This document shows positions 55,984-64,000 of a stretch of DNA of 64,000 nt, piece after piece. Positions within the stretch are counted from its first letter, which is position 1, and each line of letters begins with the position of its first letter. Below the pieces are notes generated by a model, which made no database searches, was not told the DNA's origin, and saw nothing but the letters and a program-made list of their open reading frames with translations. The DNA comes from CAVTYH01 sp963738835. GTDB taxonomy: Bacteria > Planctomycetota > Planctomycetia > Pirellulales > JADZDJ01. The translations under genes were made by a program, and so were the position numbers. The stretch is from positions 558,001 through 622,000 of the forward strand of contig CAVTYH010000009.1 of assembly GCA_963738835.1 (NCBI GenBank), given 5' to 3'.

Positions 55984-56508
55984 ATGAAGAAAGCGACAAT
56001 CACCATGAAGAAGACAAAGAGCGGCTCGAAGGAAGGAAAAGGCGGAGGCACTCCCTCTCAGTTGAAAGATGCGAGAAACAAGGAGCGGAGTGATTGGCGG
56101 GGCGAGACGCTCGCTCGGATTCGAATTCTCATCCGAGAGGCCGACCCTGAAGTGGTCGAGGAGGTGAAATGGAGAAAGCCATCGAACTCGATGCGCGGGG
56201 TTCCAGTCTGGTCGCACGCTGGAATCATCTGCACCGGGGAGACGTACAAGAATGGCGTGAAGATGACCTTTGCCAAGGGCGCCGCGATCAAGGACCCTAC
56301 AGGTCTCTTCAACTCCAGCCTCGAAGGCAACACCCGGCGGGCCATCGATTTCCATGAGGGGGACAAGATTGATGAAAAGGCGCTGAAAGCGCTCATTCGC
56401 GCCGCTGTGATACTGAATACTTCGGCAGTGAACACGTCGGCGGCAGCCACCAGTCGCCCCGTCCGCTCCCAGAAGAAACCAACGCAGAAGAGACCCAAGA
56501 GCGATTGA
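55984..56508 (+). CDS. DUF1801 domain-containing protein
   Basis: 174 residues from the ATG at 55984. A basic low-complexity N-terminus (MKKTKSGSKEGKGGG) and C-terminus (KKPTQKRPKSD) flank the DUF1801 fold: WRGETLARIRILIREADPEVVEEVKWRKPSNSMRGVPVWSHAGIICTGETYKNGVKMTFAKGAAI, then NTRRAIDFHEGDKIDEKALKALIRAAV. The family (YdhG-like) has a TATA-box-binding-protein-like fold and unknown function. It follows the oxidoreductase by eight bases, so the two are probably co-transcribed. Confidence 0.93.
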   Translation: MKKATITMKKTKSGSKEGKGGGTPSQLKDARNKERSDWRGETLARIRILIREADPEVVEEVKWRKPSNSMRGVPVWSHAGIICTGETYKNGVKMTFAKGAAIKDPTGLFNSSLEGNTRRAIDFHEGDKIDEKALKALIRAAVILNTSAVNTSAAATSRPVRSQKKPTQKRPKSD

Positions 56509-56528
56509 GGGGCGCCTGTGAAAGCCGG

Positions 56529-56693
56529 CTAAATGACCTGCTCTGGCGAGGTCCTGATTCGAGGGGGTGTCAAGTGGCTCGTGTTGCGATGAAATTGGAT
56601 TTCTCCGGCCGCATCCACCATGCACACGTGCATCGTCTTGGCGTGTAGATCGACTCCGCAGTAGAATGCGTGCTGTTGTTGGTAGAATCTCAT
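56529..56693 (-). pseudogene. IS110-family transposase, N-terminal fragment
   Basis: Only the first part of the transposase remains: MRFYQQQHAFYCGVDLHAKT, MHVCMVDAAGEIQFHRN, the DEDD/RuvC-like opening with its first catalytic Asp, then unrelated residues and a stop. Full-length IS110 transposases have 300-400 residues. It lies on the minus strand, opposite to the surrounding cassette-type genes, just left of attC-like site 3, and may have inserted near that site. Confidence 0.8.
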
Positions 56694-56823
56694 CGTGGTC
56701 CTCCGTGGAAAGGATGTGGCTGAGCCCGCCATGGACACCCATCTCCAAGATGCGTGCCTGGCGAGTCTTCGGACATCGCCATTTAACTTGGGACTGCCGC
56801 CTCCTGGAAACGGAGGCCATGAT

Positions 56824-56917
56824 GAGTATCAAGGCGCTGCGGCGAACCCAGCCATCGCGCCTCCGGTTGCAAGCCACACGTCCCGTGGGCCGGGTCGTCG
56901 AGCTTAGGTCGTTAGGC
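56824..56917 (+). other. attC-like integron recombination site 3
   Basis: R' GTTAGGC (56911-56917) is preceded by TCGAGCTTAGGTC. The stem CGGCGA-A-CCCAGCC (56840-56853) pairs with GGCCGGGTCGTCG (56888-56900) with one bulged A and two weak pairs. The left end reads GAGTATCAAG as in site 2 instead of a canonical R''. The IS110 fragment lies just upstream. Confidence 0.65.
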
Positions 56918-56936
56918 CGAACTCTGGAGTGGCAGA

Positions 56937-57609
56937 TGAGTAGCGAGATCCTCAAACGCATTGCCGATGGTCGCACCGACTTGGTATTCCAGTATCTGTC
57001 CGAGGGGCATTCCCGCAGTCGGCCGATCACGCGGGCACGCCGCTCATTACCTTATGCGCCGACTATGGCGACGTTAGCGCCATAAGGTTCCTCATCAGCG
57101 AAGGCGAATCATTGACGACCCTCGGTCCTAATCTCGGCCTTGACGGCGCGGCGTTTCACGGGCACTGGCAACTCTGTCAGTTCTTAATCGAAAACGGTGC
57201 AGACGTGAATCACGCAGGACCAGACACGGGCGAGACGCCGCTCTACGCGGCTCTGTGCAAGGCCAATCGTCCAGCATACGATCTCGTTCTCAAGGTTCTT
57301 TTGGCGAGTGGCGCCAATCCAAATTGCAAAACGAAGCCCAATGCGGCGACGGAATGCTTTATGCGCGACTGCAGAACCAAAGCTGAGACACCGCTGCATC
57401 GCGCCGCCGCATTTGGAACAGAGCGGGCGATCCAACTCCTGCTTGATGCGGGTGCTCTGGTTGATGCGAAGGACATGAACGGTGACTCTCCACTGACATG
57501 GGCGAGCTGGCACTTGCGGCCGGCGTCCATTCTCAGGAAGCTATGCTATGGCAACTTCGCGATTCATCCAGGAAACAACTCAACTTACGATCATGGCATG
57601 GGCTGGTGA
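56937..57609 (+). CDS. Ankyrin-repeat protein in a cassette; one apparent frameshift
   Basis: The start at 56937 (SSEILKRIADGRTDLVFQYL) follows CTGGAG and begins 19 bases after the R' core of attC-like site 3. The frame shifts near 57025 into ADHAGTPLITLCADYGDVSAIRFLISEGE, then FHGHWQLCQFLIENGADVNHAGPDTGETPLYAALCKANRP, LKVLLASGANPNCKT and KAETPLHRAAAFGTERAIQLLLDAGALVDAKDMNGDSPLTWASW, about four to five ankyrin repeats. It ends IHPGNNSTYDHGMGW. It binds proteins; the partner is unknown. About 224 residues. Confidence 0.87.
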
Positions 57610-57620
57610 GTCAGAAGAGT

Positions 57621-57714
57621 GGGAACGCCGCCTCCAAGCAGTGAACGGCGGCGGGCCGTCGCGATTGCAGTCGGCGCGTCTTTTGGCCGCCGTCGCTGAG
57701 CTTCATCGTTCGGC
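57621..57714 (+). other. attC-like integron recombination site 4
   Basis: R' GTTCGGC (57708-57714) is preceded by CTGAGCTTCATC. The stem CAGTGA-A-CGGCGGC (57639-57652) pairs with GCCGCCGTCGCTG (57686-57698) over 13 bp with one wobble and one bulged A. The R'' box is poorly conserved (GGGAACG near 57621). It starts 11 bases after the ankyrin stop codon. Confidence 0.72.
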
Positions 57715-57756
57715 GTCACCATCCAGATAAACCAAAAACGCAAAGGAGAGATCGAC

Positions 57757-59211
57757 ATGAAGAACGATAACCCCAAACCTACAACCACAGATGCTGGGAT
57801 CCCCGTGGCCAGCGACGAACATTCGCTGACGGTGGGGCGCGATGGCCCCATTCTGCTGCAGGACCATTACCTCATCGAGCAGATGGCCAATTTCAACCGG
57901 GAGCGGATTCCAGAGCGCCAGCCTCATGCCAAGGGTTCCGGGGCGTTCGGTCACTTTGCGGTGACCAAAAACGTCAGCGCTTACACCAAGGCCGCGGTGT
58001 TTCAGCCGGGCACCAAGACGGACACGCTGATCCGGTTCTCCACGGTGGCCGGCGAGCGCGGCAGCCCCGACACCTGGCGCGACCCCCGCGGCTTCGCGCT
58101 GAAGTTTTACACCACCGAAGGCAACTTCGACATCGTGGGGAACAACACGCCGGTGTTCTTCATCCGCGACCCCCTGAAGTTTCAGCACTTCATCCGCTCC
58201 CAAAAGCGCCGTGCAGACAACGGCCTGCGCGACCACGACATGCAGTGGGACTTCTGGACCCTGTCGCCCGAGTCGGCCCACCAGGTCACGTGGCTGATGG
58301 GTGACCGCGGAATCCCGAAGAACTGGCGGCGCATGAATGGCTACTCAAGCCACACCTATATGTGGGTCAACGCCAAGGGCGAGCGCTTCTGGGTGAAATA
58401 CCACTTCAAGACCGACCAGGGCGTCGACTTCCTCACGCAGGAAGAGGCCGACCGGCTGGCGGGCGTTGACGCCGACTACCACCGCCGCGACCTGTTCGAG
58501 GCAATCAAGCGCGGCGAACACCCCAGTTGGACGCTGAAGGTGCAGATCATGCCATTCGAGGAAGCGAAGACCTACCGGTTCAACCCGTTCGATTTGACCA
58601 AGGTTTGGCCGCACGCGGACTACCCACTGAACGAGGTCGGAAAGCTGACCTTGACCCGCAACCCTACCGACTTCCACACCGAGATCGAGCAGGCAGCGTT
58701 CGAGCCGAACAACCTTGTGCCGGGGACGGGCGGCAGCCCGGACAAGATGCTGCTCGGCCGGCTCTTTGCTTACGCCGACGCACACCGTCATCGCCTGGGG
58801 GTCAACTACAAGCAGATTCCGGTCAACCGGCCCAAATCGCCGGTCCACAGTTACAGCAAGGACGGGATGATGCGGGTCGAGAACGTGTCCGATCCCGTGT
58901 ACGCGCCGAACTCGAAGGGCGGCCCGAAGGCCGACGCTGAACGGTACCCCGAAACCGCGGTTTGGGCCGCCGACGGCGAGTTTGTGCGCGCCGCCTACAC
59001 GCTGCGCAAAGACGACGACGACTTCGGCCAGGCCGGCACGCTGGTGCGCAAAGTCATGGACGATGCGCAGCGTAACCGGCTGGTGTCCAACGTCGTCGGG
59101 CACCTCAAGGCGGGAGTGTCAGAGCCGGTGCTGCAACGTGCGTTCGAATACTGGCGCAACATCGACAAGGAAACCGGCAACCGCATTGCCAAGGGAGTAA
59201 GCGGCAACTGA
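57757..59211 (+). CDS. Catalase, monofunctional haem type (clade 3)
   Basis: 484 residues, the small-subunit size. AAAGGAGAG precedes the ATG. The catalytic His is in RQPHAKGSGAFG (H57; most catalases read RVVHAKG), the distal Asn in FDIVGNNTPVFF (129-130), and the proximal haem Tyr in RLFAYADAHRHRLG (Y339). It converts hydrogen peroxide to water and oxygen. It starts 42 bases after the R' core of attC-like site 4, but no attC follows it, so it may be the chromosomal gene next to the array or a very large cassette that lost its site. Confidence 0.97.
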   Translation: MKNDNPKPTTTDAGIPVASDEHSLTVGRDGPILLQDHYLIEQMANFNRERIPERQPHAKGSGAFGHFAVTKNVSAYTKAAVFQPGTKTDTLIRFSTVAGERGSPDTWRDPRGFALKFYTTEGNFDIVGNNTPVFFIRDPLKFQHFIRSQKRRADNGLRDHDMQWDFWTLSPESAHQVTWLMGDRGIPKNWRRMNGYSSHTYMWVNAKGERFWVKYHFKTDQGVDFLTQEEADRLAGVDADYHRRDLFEAIKRGEHPSWTLKVQIMPFEEAKTYRFNPFDLTKVWPHADYPLNEVGKLTLTRNPTDFHTEIEQAAFEPNNLVPGTGGSPDKMLLGRLFAYADAHRHRLGVNYKQIPVNRPKSPVHSYSKDGMMRVENVSDPVYAPNSKGGPKADAERYPETAVWAADGEFVRAAYTLRKDDDDFGQAGTLVRKVMDDAQRNRLVSNVVGHLKAGVSEPVLQRAFEYWRNIDKETGNRIAKGVSGN

Positions 59212-59445
59212 TCTGGGCAGCGTACGGTACGCCACCGTGCGACAATTGAGTTCCAAAGCGTAGGGTTCGAGATAGACCTCAATCGAGCCGTAAAACGGTT
59301 TCTGGCTGACGATGGCCATCCGACTCTCTCCGCTCGCCGTATCCCAGAGGTTCATGCCTGGCTACTGGGCAAGATGGACGCCGTGGCAGCGGGAAGAGGG
59401 CGAATAAATCTGTAATGCGAAACCCGTGATTTTGGATTCATAAAA

Positions 59446-59967
59446 ATGGACCCGTTGCTGCCAGACCTGTTGCACGAATTTCGGCGGCATAAATCGTTGG
59501 CCGAACGGGCGATGGAACCGCTGGGGGACGAGCATTTTTTCGGCCGGCCGGCAGAGCCAGTGAATTCGATCGCGCTGATTGTGAAACATCTGGCGGGAAA
59601 CATGCAATCGCGCTGGACCGATTTTTTAACCAGCGACGGCGAAAAATCGACGCGCAATCGAGACGCGGAATTCGCGCTAACTCCGGACGACACACGCGCC
59701 AATCTGATGGCGGCTTGGCAGCGCGGATGGCAAGCGCTCGAGGGAACGGTCCAGACTTTGAGTTCGTCGGACCTGGCGAAAACGGTGACGATTCGTGGCG
59801 AACGGCACACCGTCCAACAAGCCTTGCTGCGTGGGCTGTTGCACGTGGCCTATCACACCGGCCAAATTTTATATCTCGCCCGGCTGCTGAAGCCCGACAG
59901 CTCTTGGCTCACGATTGCGCCCGGGCAGAGTCTCGAACATCGCGCCTCGTACCAAGCCAGTTCCTAG
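59446..59967 (+). CDS. DinB-like / DUF1572 family protein
   Basis: 173 residues. Four-helix bundle pattern: LLPDLLHEFRRHKSLAERAMEPLGDEHFF, PVNSIALIVKHLAGNMQSRWTDFL, AWQRGWQALEGTVQTLSSSDLAKTVTIRGE, and QQALLRGLLHVAYHTGQILYLARLL. The histidines in VKHLAGN and LLHVAYHTGQ are the expected metal ligands. Such proteins resemble DinB and bacillithiol- or mycothiol-dependent S-transferases; the substrate is unknown. Confidence 0.9.
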   Translation: MDPLLPDLLHEFRRHKSLAERAMEPLGDEHFFGRPAEPVNSIALIVKHLAGNMQSRWTDFLTSDGEKSTRNRDAEFALTPDDTRANLMAAWQRGWQALEGTVQTLSSSDLAKTVTIRGERHTVQQALLRGLLHVAYHTGQILYLARLLKPDSSWLTIAPGQSLEHRASYQASS

Positions 59968-59969
59968 GC

Positions 59970-60263
59970 ATGCCAGTGCGTTGGCACCAACCAATTCTGT
60001 ATTTGTGGGCCGCGCCTGCCACACTGTTGGGCTTGTTGCCAATTCCCATCGCACTTGTGCAAGGCGGATCGTGCCAAGTGGTTCGCGGGGTGGTTGAAGT
60101 GCATGGCGGCCTGATCACAACACTCTTGCGAGTTGGACTCCCGTGGGTCGGTTCAGGAGCCGAGCTCGTTGGTTTTGCTAGTGATCGGCTCAGCCGTTAT
60201 GATTGCAGCGCGACGTTGCCTGCTGTGAAGTCAATTGGACCGCATCTCGCCGAGGTTTCTTGA
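59970..60263 (+). CDS. Hypothetical protein, probably C-terminally truncated
   Basis: 97 residues starting two bases after the DUF1572 stop. A hydrophobic N-terminus (ILYLWAAPATLLGLLPIPIALVQGG) is followed by VVRGVVEVHGGLITTLLRVGLPW. Related planctomycete and proteobacterial proteins continue with a conserved His-rich end (ALDR...HERVHVRQYERWG) that is missing here; the sequence degenerates after VGSGAEL. Likely a broken gene. Confidence 0.5.
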   Translation: MPVRWHQPILYLWAAPATLLGLLPIPIALVQGGSCQVVRGVVEVHGGLITTLLRVGLPWVGSGAELVGFASDRLSRYDCSATLPAVKSIGPHLAEVS

Positions 60264-61636
60264 TTGCCGCCCATGCCCGTTGAGAAAACATCGGACGCTG
60301 CGGTTCGGCGGAAGCCCCTATTTGGGCATCTGTATGTCCAAGTTCTGGCCGCCATTTTCATCGGGGCCAGCCTCGGGCATTTCTTTCCGGAACTGGCCGC
60401 GGCGATGAAGCCGCTGGGCGATGCGTTCATCAAACTGGTGAAGATGATGATCGCGCCGATCATTTTCGCCACGGTGGTGGTCGGCATCGCGAAAATTGGC
60501 GATCTCAAGAAAGTCGGGCGAGTGGGGCTCAAGGCGCTCATCTATTTCGAAGTCGTGACAACGGCGGCACTGGCGATTGGGCTGATCGTCGTTAATGTGG
60601 TGCGCCCGGGCGCTGGCATGAACGTTGATCCCAGCACACTCAATACTCAAGCTGTCGCCGCCTATACCGCCAAAGGCGAATCGCTTTCGACGGTCGATTT
60701 CCTGCTCCACCTGATTCCCGATTCCGTCGTCGGGGCATTTGCCAACGGCGAAATTCTACAGGTGCTCTTGTTTTCGATCTTGTTCGGTTTGGCATTGAGC
60801 CACTTTGGGGCCAAAGGCAAACCGCTAGTGGATCTGCTCGATCGATTATCGCATGTGCTGTTCGGTGTCATCGGCATTATCATGCGCTTTGCCCCGATTG
60901 GCGCTTTTGGCGCGATGGCTTTCACCGTCGGTCAGTACGGCCTGAAATCACTGGCCAATCTGGGCACACTGATGGCCTGCGTTTACCTCACGTGTTTCCT
61001 GTTCGTGTTCGTCGTGCTCGGCACAATTGCCCGGCTGACCGGATTCAGCCTTTGGCAGTTTTTGCGGTACATCAAAGAAGAAATCGTCATTGTGCTTGGC
61101 ACTTCGTCTTCGGAAGCCGCCCTGCCGCGAATGATGATGAAGCTGGAAAACCTCGGCTGTGACGAATCGGTGGTTGGGCTGGTGATCCCCACCGGCTATT
61201 CATTCAATCTCGACGGCACCTCGATTTATCTAACCATGGCCGCGATCTTCATCGCTTAGGCCACGAATGTACCGCTCAGCTTGGGGCACCAATTGGGGAT
61301 TCTCGCGGTGCTGCTGCTCACTTCCAAAGGCTCGGCGGCCGTCACCGGCGGTGGGTTCATCACGCTGGCGGCAACGCTTTCAGCCATCGGTAAAATTCCG
61401 GTGGAAGGTTTGGCACTATTGGTGGGCATCGATCGATTTATGTCCGAAGCTCGGGCCATCACGAATTTGATCGGCAACGGCGTGGCGACGATGGTCATTG
61501 CCCGCTGGGAGGGGCGCTCGACTTGCAGCGGGCACGGTCGGTGCTGTCAAATAGTTCCGATGCATTTGCCGAGTCGCCGGAAGCGATTGCCGATGCCGAG
61601 GCCAAATTCGCGGTGCAAATACCGCAACAAGAGTGA
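60264..61636 (+). pseudogene. Dicarboxylate/glutamate:cation symporter (DctA/GltP family), broken by an in-frame TAG and a frameshift
   Basis: Membrane segments follow the DAACS family: LYVQVLAAIFIGASLGHFF, FIKLVKMMIAPIIFATVVVGIA, the serine-rich re-entrant loop IVLGTSSSEAALPRMM, and PTGYSFNLDGTSIYLTMAAIFIA. At 61257 a TAG stands in frame where the family has Gln (IFIAQATN), and the same frame goes on ATNVPLSLGHQLGILAVLLLTSKGSAAVTGGGFITLAATLSAIG, GIDRFMSEARAITNLIGNGVATMVIARWEG. A second break near 61510, in a G run, leads to GALDLQRARSVLSNSS and the stop at 61636. Restored length is about 457 residues, the normal size. It may be inactive or misread. Confidence 0.88.
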
Positions 61637-61653
61637 GAAATCGCTGACGACCC

Positions 61654-62229
61654 ATGCCACGAATTCAAACTCGCCGACTGGAGTTGATTTCCGCAACGGT
61701 TGAGAATTTACGCGCGAAATTGACTGGACCACAATCGCTGGCCACATCGCTGCATTGCGACGTGCCGGCAACTTGGCCGCCGCAGTTCTACGACGATGAC
61801 GCAATTCGGTACTCGCTCGACTGGCTGCAAGGGCACCCCGATGATGCAGACTGGGGCTTCTATTACGTCGTGCTACGAAACGGCACTGGGGAGCAACCGT
61901 TGCTTGTGGGCGCCGGCGGTTTTAAGGGTGCGCCGGACGATTCTGGCATGGTTGAAATTGGCTACGCCATCGTCGCCGACCAGCAACGTCAAGGCTTCGC
62001 GGCGGAGGCGGTTGAGGGTTTGCTGACGTTTGCGTTCGCATCGCCGCCGGTCAGCTTGGTAGTCGGACAGACATTGCCTTCTTTACTTCCATCGATCGGC
62101 GTGTTGAAAAAAGCCGGTTTCCGGTTTGTTGGATCAGGCCACGATCCGCATGCTCCAGCCGGCGAGCAAGTGATTCGCTACGAAATGTCTCGCGCAGACT
62201 TTGTAACTCGAATACAAAAAAACGTCTGA
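61654..62229 (+). CDS. GNAT-family N-acetyltransferase
   Basis: 191 residues. Typical RimJ/RimL-like features: start TRRLELISATVENLRAKL, WGFYYVVLRN, LVGAGGFKGAPDDSGMVEIGYAIVADQQRQGFAAEAVEGLLTFAF with the acetyl-CoA pyrophosphate loop QRQGFA, and SIGVLKKAGFRFVGSG. The acceptor is unknown. The stop codon lies inside the terminator hairpin. Confidence 0.92.
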   Translation: MPRIQTRRLELISATVENLRAKLTGPQSLATSLHCDVPATWPPQFYDDDAIRYSLDWLQGHPDDADWGFYYVVLRNGTGEQPLLVGAGGFKGAPDDSGMVEIGYAIVADQQRQGFAAEAVEGLLTFAFASPPVSLVVGQTLPSLLPSIGVLKKAGFRFVGSGHDPHAPAGEQVIRYEMSRADFVTRIQKNV

Positions 62230-62252
62230 CCGCGCGAGCGGTCAGACGTTTT
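62219..62252. terminator. Bidirectional terminator between the GNAT and YwqK-like genes
   Basis: A perfect 15-bp stem, AAAACGTCTGACCGC (62219-62233) with GCGGTCAGACGTTTT (62238-62252), and a GCGA loop. The A tract on one side and T tract on the other allow it to work for both convergent genes. It overlaps the GNAT stop and the annotated end of the YwqK-like gene. Confidence 0.93.
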
Positions 62253-63625
62253 GAGACGATCGGTTTTTTGGATAGAGGACGCCCATTTTTGATGGCTTCC
62301 CCCTCACCCCGCCCTCTCTCCGAGGAGAGGGAGAGGAAACTAGCGCTTCAGTCGCGATGAAGTCGGCGCGGCCGGTTGCACGGCTTCCAGCGTCGGAGGC
62401 GCTGGCGTCGTCGAGTCCTTTCAGCATGCTGGGCTCGTGGGCCAGTTGCTGTTTGCCGTCGGCCGAGTAATCGCCGACTTCCACGACGTGGCCTTCGCCG
62501 TTCCAGCGGGTCCACTTGCCGCTGAGCACGCCGGCGACGTAAGCGCCTTCCAACTGTTTCTGACCGCTGGGATGCCACCAGGTGAACTTCCCCTGCTGCT
62601 TGCCGTTGACGTATTCACCTTGCAATTGTTTCTGGCCGTTGGGATACCACCAGGTGAATTTGCCCACTGGCAGGTCGGCTTCGTAACGGCCTTCCATTTG
62701 CTTCTGGCCGTTTTTGTGCCACCAAGTCCACAGGCCGTGACGTTGATTCACGCCTTCGGTTCCGACGACTTGAATGGTAGCCACGCCGCTCCAGAAATCG
62801 TAATTCGACTTGGTGATTTCTTTGGCGAACAGGATCCAGCCTTCGGCGCAGTTTTTGCTCAGGTGCATAGTTATCGACTTGCGGCGCTAGCCGGCGGCCA
62901 TCGACGTACTTCTCACGCAAGCTGATTTTGTAATCGGGACCCCACTCGACGACTTCGCCGTCGATCTGCCCTTGGCGGTAGTCGACTTCGCGTCGTTTCT
63001 GGCTGCTGGGGTAGTACCACACGCTTTTGCCTTGGCGATCGCCGTGGTCGAATTCCCATTCGCTGACCTTGCGGTTTTTCGAATCAAACACTTTCCACGT
63101 GCCGTTCAGCACGCCGTCTTCGAAAGTTGCTTCGGCCACGAACGGCGGCGCGAAATCTTTGTACAGCGGCCCCTGCAACATCGGGGCATCCGATTGGCCG
63201 TACCAACGCAGCCAGCGCCCATGACGCTTACCGTAGCGGTATTCGCCGCTGCCGACCAAGCGACCTTTTTCATCCCACTGGGTCCACAGGCCGTGGTTGT
63301 AGTAATTGCCTTCGGCGTCTTGGGTGACGTGGCGTTCAACCTTCACCGCGGAGTTCGGATAGCGCTCGCGGATCACTTCCACGCCGGCATCGGCCGATTC
63401 TTCCGCGGGGGCGTCAGTAGTCGCGTCGGCGTTGATCGGGGTGGCATCGGTTGGCGCGCCGATGGTCGGGGTGCTTTCGGCGGCGGCGTGCGCGACTTCC
63501 GTGTCGAGCGTGGGGGCTGTCGCCAAGGTCGGGGTTTGCTCGGCGGACAAGGCGGCCGATGCGAGGGCAGGCAAGCTCAGGCCGAGCGCCAGCCGCAAAA
63601 TCCAATGTGCAGGCTTCCGTGCCAT
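62242..63625 (-). CDS. Exported MORN-variant / YwqK-like repeat protein; one apparent frameshift
   Basis: Start at 63625 with a signal peptide (WILRLALGLSLPALASAALSA). A Thr/Ala/Pro-rich linker is followed by about nine tandem MORN-like units: YYNHGLWTQWDEKGRLVGSGEYRYGKRHGRWLRWY, TFEDGVLNGTWKVFDS, RQGKSVWYYPSSQKRREVDYRQGQIDGEVVEWG, then after a shift near 62870 LPVGKFTWWYPNGQKQLQGEY, QQGKFTWWHPSGQKQLEGAY and LSGKWTRWNGEG. The C-terminus SSPSPRREGGVRGK is translated from a GEGRGEG repeat, so the native end may be lost. About 460 residues; function unknown. Confidence 0.87.
62299..62335. repeat. Dispersed palindromic repeat (GEGRGEG element), copy 5
   Basis: CCCCCTCACCCCGCCCTCTC then TCCGAGGAGAGGGAGAG, the same + orientation as copies 1 to 3. 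It encodes the C-terminal residues of the YwqK-like protein. Confidence 0.88.
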
Positions 63626-63910
63626 GTGTTCTCACTCCTTGAATCGAATGTCCGACAACCGTGGGTCGTATTTGGGCGGAGCGCACCGGAGCGGGTCACA
63701 ACCGGCAGCACCTGAAAATCCGCTAGACTCATCAGTCGTTATCGGTTCGATTCGCGCGGAATTGTCGGTTTTTCCGGAAGATTAGCTAACAGCGGAATTC
63801 CGCCGCAATTCTTTTGAGAGGGAGGACTTGCACAGCGCCGGCAAGGCTTCAAATACCGGCAAAGTCGGGCTGGATTGCGCAGCTTATCGAGCGCGGAAAG
63901 GCTCACCCAA

Positions 63911-64000
63911 TTATTTCCGCATCTGACCCAGGACATCGCCGAGTTGCTGGTGGACATCCGCAGGGGCGCGTACGACCAGGGCTCGCAAATTGCGATAATA
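63911..64000 (-). CDS. C-terminal end of an unidentified protein (continues beyond the window)
   Basis: From the window edge the minus strand reads YYRNLRALVVRAPADVHQQL, GDVLGQMRK and TAA. The pattern (L-V-V-R-A-P-A-x-V-H-x-x-L) resembles the last strand and helix of secretin N-type or related repeat modules found in planctomycete exported proteins. Too short for certainty. Confidence 0.45.
   Translation of the reverse strand, partial: YYRNLRALVVRAPADVHQQLGDVLGQMRK

Noticed and set aside
63739..63957. A 72-codon minus-strand frame near the right edge
   Set aside because: It is out of frame with the more family-like fragment ending at 63911, and its sequence is not protein-like.
1..64000. 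tRNA, rRNA, riboswitch and plasmid-origin signals
   Set aside because: I looked for T-loop motifs, conserved rRNA blocks and iterons and saw none that stand up by eye; a covariance-model scan would be decisive.

Overview
The window looks like a chromosomal piece of a planctomycete, probably of the Pirellulales type. The support is a PEP-CTERM protein, a dockerin plus PEP-CTERM protein, DUF3352 and YdjY-domain exported proteins, a HemQ-type haem enzyme, many Gly-rich secreted proteins, and a type II secretion locus of planctomycete style. No tRNA, rRNA or CRISPR array is visible.

Layout. 1-5 kb: housekeeping genes (end of a primary-type sigma-70 factor, zinc-ribbon coiled-coil protein, greA, PLP-homeostasis protein, YdjY protein, coproheme decarboxylase). 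5-8.6 kb: small orphan genes, a decayed exported gene, and an ECF sigma / membrane partner pair that has been invaded by dispersed repeats. 8.8-19 kb: a glutaminase-like secreted enzyme, a membrane protein with a FlgG-like fold, the PrkA - DUF444 - SpoVR stress triad, and a response regulator. 19-24.5 kb: surface/exported proteins (PEP-CTERM, PQQ-type sugar dehydrogenase with dockerin, DUF3352). 24.7-47.6 kb: a type II secretion locus: gspD and a lipoprotein on +, then gspE-F-G-H-I-J-K-L-M on -, flanked by Gly-rich exported proteins (BON, Spy-like, EF-hand) and a long secretin-N-domain protein that has no pore domain. GspC and a prepilin peptidase are not in the window.

47.6-49.07 kb is a gene-free zone packed with palindromic repeats. 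From 49.07 to 57.7 kb almost all genes lie on + and are separated by four attC-like sites in one orientation (R' core GTTAGGC or GTTCGGC, conserved GAGCTT spacer, long stem; three of the four have one bulged A). I read this as an integron-type cassette array without a visible integrase. Cargo: an NAD(P)-binding protein, a RAYT transposase, a foreign-looking esterase, SRPBCC proteins, an ArsR/SRPBCC pair with a self-operator and probably leaderless mRNA, DUF4256, a zinc-free alcohol-dehydrogenase-like enzyme, DUF1801 and ankyrin repeats. Catalase, a DinB-like protein, a broken dicarboxylate transporter, a GNAT enzyme and a YwqK/MORN-like protein follow.

Two themes cross the window. First, several families of small palindromic repeats sit in gaps and even inside coding frames; one copy has a perfect 10-bp flanking direct repeat. 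Second, there are about 25 apparent frameshifts, some clearly at short homopolymers, mostly in conserved genes. Assembly or base-calling indels are the likeliest cause, so I give such genes as one full-span entry with the break points described.
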